Source: Nocardia harenae NBRC 108248
GTDB lineage: Bacteria; Actinomycetota; Actinomycetes; Mycobacteriales; Mycobacteriaceae
Direction of reading: 5' to 3'
DNA: 64,000 bases
NCBI RefSeq assembly: GCF_001612885.1
Contig: NZ_BDBH01000005.1
Location: 62,001-126,000 of the forward strand
Shown here: in pieces, positions 59,966 to 64,000 of the stretch
Layout of the letters: each line of letters starts with the position of its first letter
Position numbering within the stretch: the first letter of the stretch is position 1
Translations under genes and position numbers: made by a program
The notes under the pieces: generated by a model
Database searches by the model: none
Told to the model about the DNA's origin: nothing
The model's input: only the letters and a program-made list of their open reading frames with translations

Positions 59966-60812
59966 CAGCGCGATACTCGCCGAGCTCGCCGAGGTGCTCG
60001 CGTGTCCGAATTGCGGACTCGCGCTCGCCGCCGCCGACCGCGCGCTGCGGTGCGGCAGCGGCCATGGTTTCGACCTCGCTCGCCAGGGATATGTCAGCCT
60101 GCTCACCGGTACCGCCACCCGGTTCACCGGTGATACGGCCGACATGCTCCTGGCTCGCTCCGATTTCCACGCGCGGGGTCATTTCGCCCCGGTCGCCGCG
60201 GCGGTCGCCACCGCCGCGGCGCCACCGGGGGGAAACGGTGTGCTGCTCGAAATCGGGGCGGGCAACGGCTACTTTCTCGGCGCGGCGCTCGATGCCGCGC
60301 CGGAAACCCGCGGTATCGCGCTCGACATCGCCAAGCCCGCCGTGCGCCGCGCCGCCCGCGCCCACCCGCGCGCCGCCGCCGTCCTCGCCGACGTGTGGCG
60401 CGGGCTCCCGCTCCGCCCGGCGGTGCTCGACACCGTGCTCACCGTCTTCGCCCCGCGCAACCCCGCCGAGGTCGCGCGGGTGCTCGCGCCCGAGGGGCGG
60501 TTCGTCGTGGCCACGCCCACCGAGCGGCACCTGGGCGAATTGATCGGCCCACTCGGGCTGGTCCGGGTCGACCCGGGCAAGGAGCGCAAACTCGCAGCAG
60601 CGCTCACCGCGGATTTCTCCGCGCTGGGAACCGAGCTCGTCGAGTACCCGATGGCACTGACCCGCGACGACGCCGCGCTCCTGGTGCACATGGGACCCTC
60701 GGCCTTCCACGCGGGCGAGGATACCGCCGCGAGGCTGGCCGCCCTTCCCGACCTGCTCGCGGTCACCGCCTCCGTCCGCATCGGCACCTACGCCCCGCGC
60801 CGAGCGGCCTGA
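59952..60812 (+). CDS. RlmA-type 23S rRNA (guanine-N1) methyltransferase
   Basis: 286 aa from GTG. N-terminal zinc finger (ACPNCGLAL...LRCGSGHGFDLARQGYVSLL), then a SAM-binding domain with EIGAGNGYFLGAAL and FAPRNPAEVARVLAPEGRFV, as in RlmA(I)/(II). These methylate G745 or G748 of helix 35; RlmA(II) (TlrB) also affects tylosin/mycinamicin susceptibility. Which base is modified cannot be told. Confidence 0.88.
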   Translation: MSPASSAILAELAEVLACPNCGLALAAADRALRCGSGHGFDLARQGYVSLLTGTATRFTGDTADMLLARSDFHARGHFAPVAAAVATAAAPPGGNGVLLEIGAGNGYFLGAALDAAPETRGIALDIAKPAVRRAARAHPRAAAVLADVWRGLPLRPAVLDTVLTVFAPRNPAEVARVLAPEGRFVVATPTERHLGELIGPLGLVRVDPGKERKLAAALTADFSALGTELVEYPMALTRDDAALLVHMGPSAFHAGEDTAARLAALPDLLAVTASVRIGTYAPRRAA

Positions 60813-60841
60813 CTTCCCCCGCCGCCGCGTCGCGCCGCGCG

Positions 60842-62074
60842 TCAGCGCACCGAGCGGTAAACCGCCTCCGTCTGCTCGGCGATCCGCGCCCAGTCGAACT
60901 CGGCGATGGCCCGCGCCCGCCCGGCCGCGCCGTACCGCGCCGCCAGCCCCGGATCGGCGGCGAGCCGGTTCACCGCATCGGCCAAGCCGCGCTCGTACTC
61001 GTCGGCGGCGGCCGGGTCGTAGTGCACCAGGGTGCCGGTCTCCCCCTCGACCACCACCTCGGGAATTCCGCCCACATCCGAGGCGACGACGGCGGTCCCC
61101 GCCGCCATGGCCTCCAGGTTCACGATGCCGAGCGGCTCGTACACCGAGGGGCAGACGAAGACCGCCGAGGCGGCGAGGATCTGCCTGATCTGCTCGGTGG
61201 GCAGCATCTCGCGCACCCAGAAGATCCCGCCGCGCCGCTCCCGCAGCTCGGCGACGGCGGCGGTCACCTCGGCCTCCAGCTCGGGGGTGTCCGGCGCGCC
61301 CGCGCAGAGCACCAGCTGGATCTCCGGGTCGAAGCCGCGCGCGGCGGCGAGCAGGTGCCCGACCCCCTTCTGCCTGGTGATCCGCCCGACGAAGGCGACG
61401 ATGGGCCGATCCCGCCGCACCCCGAGCTGGTCGAGCACCACCGACGCCCCCTCGGCGGGCTCGCCCGGATGCCAGAGCGTCGCGTCGATCCCGTTGCGCA
61501 CCACGTGCACCCGGCCCGGGTCGAGCGCCGGGTAGGCGTCGAGCACGTCGTGCCGCATGCCGTCGCTCACCGCGATCACCGCGTCCGCCAGCTCGACCGC
61601 GTTCCGCTCGGACCACGAGGAGAGCCGGTACCCGCCGCCGAGTTGCTCGGCCTTCCACGGCCGCCGCGGCTCCAGCGAGTGCGCGGTGAGCACGTGCGGA
61701 ATGCCGTAGAGCGTGGCCGCCAGGTGCCCGGCCAGCCCGGTGTACCAGGTGTGCGAGTGCACCACGTCGAACTCGCCGACGGCGCCTGCCATCCGCACCT
61801 GGGTGGAGATCATCCGCAGCGCGGCATTGGCGCCGCCGAGCTCCGGATCGGGGTCGTGCACAACGGCATCGGTGCGCGGAACGCCCATGCAGTGCACGGT
61901 GACCTCGCACAACCGGCGCAACCGCGCGGTCAGCTCGGTGACGTGCACCCCCGCGCCGCCGTACACCTCGGGGGGATACTCCCGAGTCAGCATCGCGACC
62001 CGCAACCGCGGGTCCGGGTGCTCCTGCCCGTCGGAGCGCGCTGCCGAGCGTTCGCCGTCCGTGCCGAGACTCAC
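60842..62074 (-). CDS. glgM: Glycosyltransferase GT4: glycogen/alpha-maltose-1-phosphate synthase (GlgA/GlgM)
   Basis: 410 aa from GTG 62074; a shorter start nearer RVAMLTREYPPEVYGGAGVHV is possible, since relatives begin there. GT-B fold with the TREYPPEVYGGAG donor loop, RITRQKGV, and the EPLGIVNLEAMAAG retaining-GT motif. M. tuberculosis Rv1212c (GlgM) makes alpha-maltose-1-phosphate from ADP-glucose for alpha-glucan synthesis. Divergent from glgC, which makes the ADP-glucose. Confidence 0.94.
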   Translation of the reverse strand: MSLGTDGERSAARSDGQEHPDPRLRVAMLTREYPPEVYGGAGVHVTELTARLRRLCEVTVHCMGVPRTDAVVHDPDPELGGANAALRMISTQVRMAGAVGEFDVVHSHTWYTGLAGHLAATLYGIPHVLTAHSLEPRRPWKAEQLGGGYRLSSWSERNAVELADAVIAVSDGMRHDVLDAYPALDPGRVHVVRNGIDATLWHPGEPAEGASVVLDQLGVRRDRPIVAFVGRITRQKGVGHLLAAARGFDPEIQLVLCAGAPDTPELEAEVTAAVAELRERRGGIFWVREMLPTEQIRQILAASAVFVCPSVYEPLGIVNLEAMAAGTAVVASDVGGIPEVVVEGETGTLVHYDPAAADEYERGLADAVNRLAADPGLAARYGAAGRARAIAEFDWARIAEQTEAVYRSVR

Positions 62075-62142
62075 CGGTCCAAACTTAGACGCTGCCGCCT
62101 GCCCGGGCTACTCGCACGGCGGTAACACGGTAGCTTGGATTC

Positions 62143-63357
62143 GTGAGGAGCCAGCCGCACGTACTCGGGATCGTGCTCGCCGGTGGCGAGGGCAAGCGAC
62201 TATTTCCCCTCACCGCGGATCGTGCCAAACCGGCCGTTCCGTTCGGAGGGGCCTACCGACTCATCGACTTCGTGCTGAGCAACCTGGTGAACGCCGGGTT
62301 CCTCCGGCTCTGTGTGCTGACGCAGTACAAGTCGCACTCGCTGGACCGGCACATCTCGCAGACGTGGCGGCTTTCCGGCTTCGCCGGCGAGTACATCACC
62401 CCGGTGCCCGCGCAGCAGCGGCTCGGGCCGCGCTGGTACACCGGCAGCGCGGACGCGATCATGCAGTCGCTGAACCTCATCTACGACGAGGACCCGGAGT
62501 ACATCGTGGTCTTCGGCGCCGACCACGTGTACCGGATGGACCCGGAGCAGATGGTCAGGCACCACATCGCTTCCGGCGCGGGCGTCACCGTGGCCGGGAT
62601 CCGGGTGCCGCGCAGCGAGGCAGGCGCCTTCGGCTGCATCGACTCCGACGAGTCCGGCCGGATCACCCAGTTCCTGGAGAAGCCCGCGCACCCGCCGGGC
62701 ACCCCGGACGATCCCAATGTGACCTTCGCCTCCATGGGCAACTACGTCTTCACCACCAAGGTGCTGGTGGACACGATCAAGGCGGACTCGGAGAACTCCG
62801 ACTCCGACCACGACATGGGCGGCGACATCATCCCGACCCTGGTCGCCGCGGGCGAGGCGAGCGTCTACGACTTCGCCGACAACGAGGTGCCCGGCGCCAC
62901 CGCCCGCGACCACGGGTACTGGCGCGACGTCGGCACCATCGACGCCTTCTACGACGCGCACATGGACCTGGTCTCGGTGCACCCGGTCTTCAACCTCTAC
63001 AACCGGCACTGGCCGATCCGCGGCGCGGCGGAGAACCTGCCGCCCGCCAAGTTCGCCCAGGGCGGGCTGGCGCAGGAATCCATCGTCGGCGCGGGCAGCA
63101 TTCTCTCCGCGGCCACGGTGCGCACCTCGGTGCTCAGCTCCAACGTCATGATCGACGACGGCGCCACGGTGGAGGGCAGCGTGCTCATGCCGGGCGTGCG
63201 GATCGGCCGCGGCGCGGTGGTGCGCCGGGCCATCCTGGACAAGAACGTGGTGGTCGGCGAGGGCGAGATCATCGGCGTCGACCTGGAGCGCGACCGCGAC
63301 CGCTTCGCGGTGAGCAACGGCGGCGTCGTCACCGTCGGCAAGGGCGTGTGGGTCTGA
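62143..63357 (+). CDS. glgC: Glucose-1-phosphate adenylyltransferase
   Basis: 404 aa from [31 protein letters not shown] (nucleotide-binding and activator region), [25 protein letters not shown], and a C-terminal left-handed beta-helix. It produces ADP-glucose, the donor for GlgM and glycogen synthesis. Shares a 68-bp divergent promoter region with glgM. Confidence 0.97.
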   Translation: MRSQPHVLGIVLAGGEGKRLFPLTADRAKPAVPFGGAYRLIDFVLSNLVNAGFLRLCVLTQYKSHSLDRHISQTWRLSGFAGEYITPVPAQQRLGPRWYTGSADAIMQSLNLIYDEDPEYIVVFGADHVYRMDPEQMVRHHIASGAGVTVAGIRVPRSEAGAFGCIDSDESGRITQFLEKPAHPPGTPDDPNVTFASMGNYVFTTKVLVDTIKADSENSDSDHDMGGDIIPTLVAAGEASVYDFADNEVPGATARDHGYWRDVGTIDAFYDAHMDLVSVHPVFNLYNRHWPIRGAAENLPPAKFAQGGLAQESIVGAGSILSAATVRTSVLSSNVMIDDGATVEGSVLMPGVRIGRGAVVRRAILDKNVVVGEGEIIGVDLERDRDRFAVSNGGVVTVGKGVWV

Positions 63358-63360
63358 CCG

Positions 63361-63606
63361 CTACCGGCAGGCGAACGGGTAGCAGTTGCCCGGCTGGCTC
63401 GGGATGGTCGTGTTGGTGTGCGGCCGATCGCCGGAATTGCCGCCGCCGAGCATGATCGCCAGCACGATGGCGATCACCACCACGACGAGCACGCCGATGA
63501 AGGCGCGGATCAGCCAGCGCTGCAGCCCGTCTCCGCCGCTGCTGCCCGCGGCGGCCTCCGTCGTCTCCACGGCGATGTACGTACTGCCGGTGCGTCCCCA
63601 AGCCAT
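63361..63606 (-). CDS. Small single-pass membrane protein
   Basis: 81 aa from ATG 63606. One hydrophobic helix (WLIRAFIGVLVVVVIAIVLAIML written in part), a polar Thr/Ser N-terminus and a short extracytoplasmic tail with two Cys (GNCYPFACR) that could pair. No family recognised. Convergent with glgC (3-bp gap). Confidence 0.6.
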   Translation of the reverse strand: MAWGRTGSTYIAVETTEAAAGSSGGDGLQRWLIRAFIGVLVVVVIAIVLAIMLGGGNSGDRPHTNTTIPSQPGNCYPFACR

Positions 63607-63688
63607 GCTGCACCCCGATCTCGTTGCCTGGCCGTGTCTTTGCCAGTTTACGGCCGGAATACCCGCGCGCGGGAGCGGAAATCGCGGT

Positions 63689-64000
63689 TCAGCCCCGGCT
63701 GGCGCAGAGCAGGCCGTCGCCGACCGGAATGAGCACGCTGGTCAGCCGGGGATCCTCGGCGACCGCGCGCAGCGCCGTCCGCACCGCGTGCGTGGTGGCG
63801 TCGCGCTGCGCCGGGTCCGGCACCCGGCCGCCGAGCAGCGCGTTGTTCAGCAGGATGGCGCCGCCGTCGCGGAGCAGCCGAACGGCCTGCTCCACGTACT
63901 GCGGGTGCTCGATCGGCGCGGCGTCGACGAAGACCAGGTCGTAGGCGCCGTCGGCGAGCCGGGGCAGCACGTCGAGCGCGCGGCCGTTGATCAGCCTGGT
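63689..64000 (-). CDS. O-methyltransferase, C-terminal part (5' end outside window)
   Basis: The frame is open to the right edge; the last ~103 residues are present. [33 protein letters not shown] and the [19 protein letters not shown] stretch match the class I SAM O-methyltransferase_3 family, as in M. tuberculosis Rv1220c, where it lies beside sigE. Substrate unknown. Confidence 0.88.
   Translation of the reverse strand, partial: TRLINGRALDVLPRLADGAYDLVFVDAAPIEHPQYVEQAVRLLRDGGAILLNNALLGGRVPDPAQRDATTHAVRTALRAVAEDPRLTSVLIPVGDGLLCASRG

Overview
The window is about 64 kb of very GC-rich DNA with closely packed genes, many GTG/TTG starts and many 1-11 bp start/stop overlaps. Gene content points to a mycolic-acid actinobacterium, most likely Nocardia or a close relative (inference). 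It carries the actinobacterial fusion 2-oxoglutarate decarboxylase Kgd, WXG100 proteins, an AfsR/SARP regulator, a DUF3117 protein, a GlgM-type glycogen synthase and EthA/MymA-type monooxygenase genes. From memory, the order of many core genes (deaD, RecB-like protein, kgd, DHA2 pump, corA, MgtE-like protein, DUF1003, transglycosylase, mrp, DivIVA-like protein, tag, DUF3117, glgM/glgC, O-methyltransferase) parallels the Mycobacterium tuberculosis Rv1209-Rv1253 interval, with many insertions. No rRNA, tRNA, CRISPR array or insertion sequence was recognised.

Layout. 1-17.2 kb: end of a DEAD-box helicase, a large RecB-like protein with worn catalytic motifs, a PLP aldolase with an HTH-less TetR-like partner, a PtpB-type phosphatase, a short adenylate-forming protein, a crotonase, a Xi-class GST-like enzyme, a small ABC cassette and a fused ABC exporter whose N-terminus seems to start at ACG. 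17.3-21.2 kb: kgd, closed by a strong hairpin. 21.3-23.2 kb: an AT-richer islet with an HTH-ImmA/IrrE peptidase and a PIN-like partner. 23.2-27.4 kb: a divergent SARP regulator and methyltransferase around a perfect palindrome. 27.4-30.0 kb: two WXG100 proteins, a 457-aa protein with a candidate C-terminal toxin domain, and a candidate immunity protein.

30.0-35.9 kb: a TetR regulator divergent from a monooxygenase-SDR-lipase operon (MymA-like), across two 16-bp operator-like repeats, followed by a FadD15-type acyl-CoA ligase. 35.9-43.9 kb: a membrane-anchored molybdopterin oxidoreductase, a DHA2 efflux pump and an osmoprotectant ABC system with a second, divergent substrate-binding lipoprotein. 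43.9-46.3 kb: a VapBC module with a clear operator and a malic enzyme with a CRP-like site upstream. 46.8-54.9 kb: an FAD oxidoreductase, a PHP phosphoesterase, CorA, a CitE/stress-protein/SUFU operon, an MgtE-like protein and DUF1003. 54.9-64 kb: two tandem lytic transglycosylases (the first with a mosaic core), mrp, a DivIVA-like protein, tag, DUF3117, an RlmA-type methyltransferase, the divergent glgM/glgC pair, a small membrane protein and a truncated O-methyltransferase.

How it fits together: most genes are housekeeping (central carbon, glycogen, Mg2+ transport, cell-wall remodelling, Fe-S assembly, DNA repair). Accessory conflict modules (HTH-ImmA/PIN, WXG100 toxin/immunity, VapBC) sit between conserved blocks, and several catalytic families here have lost key residues or domains.
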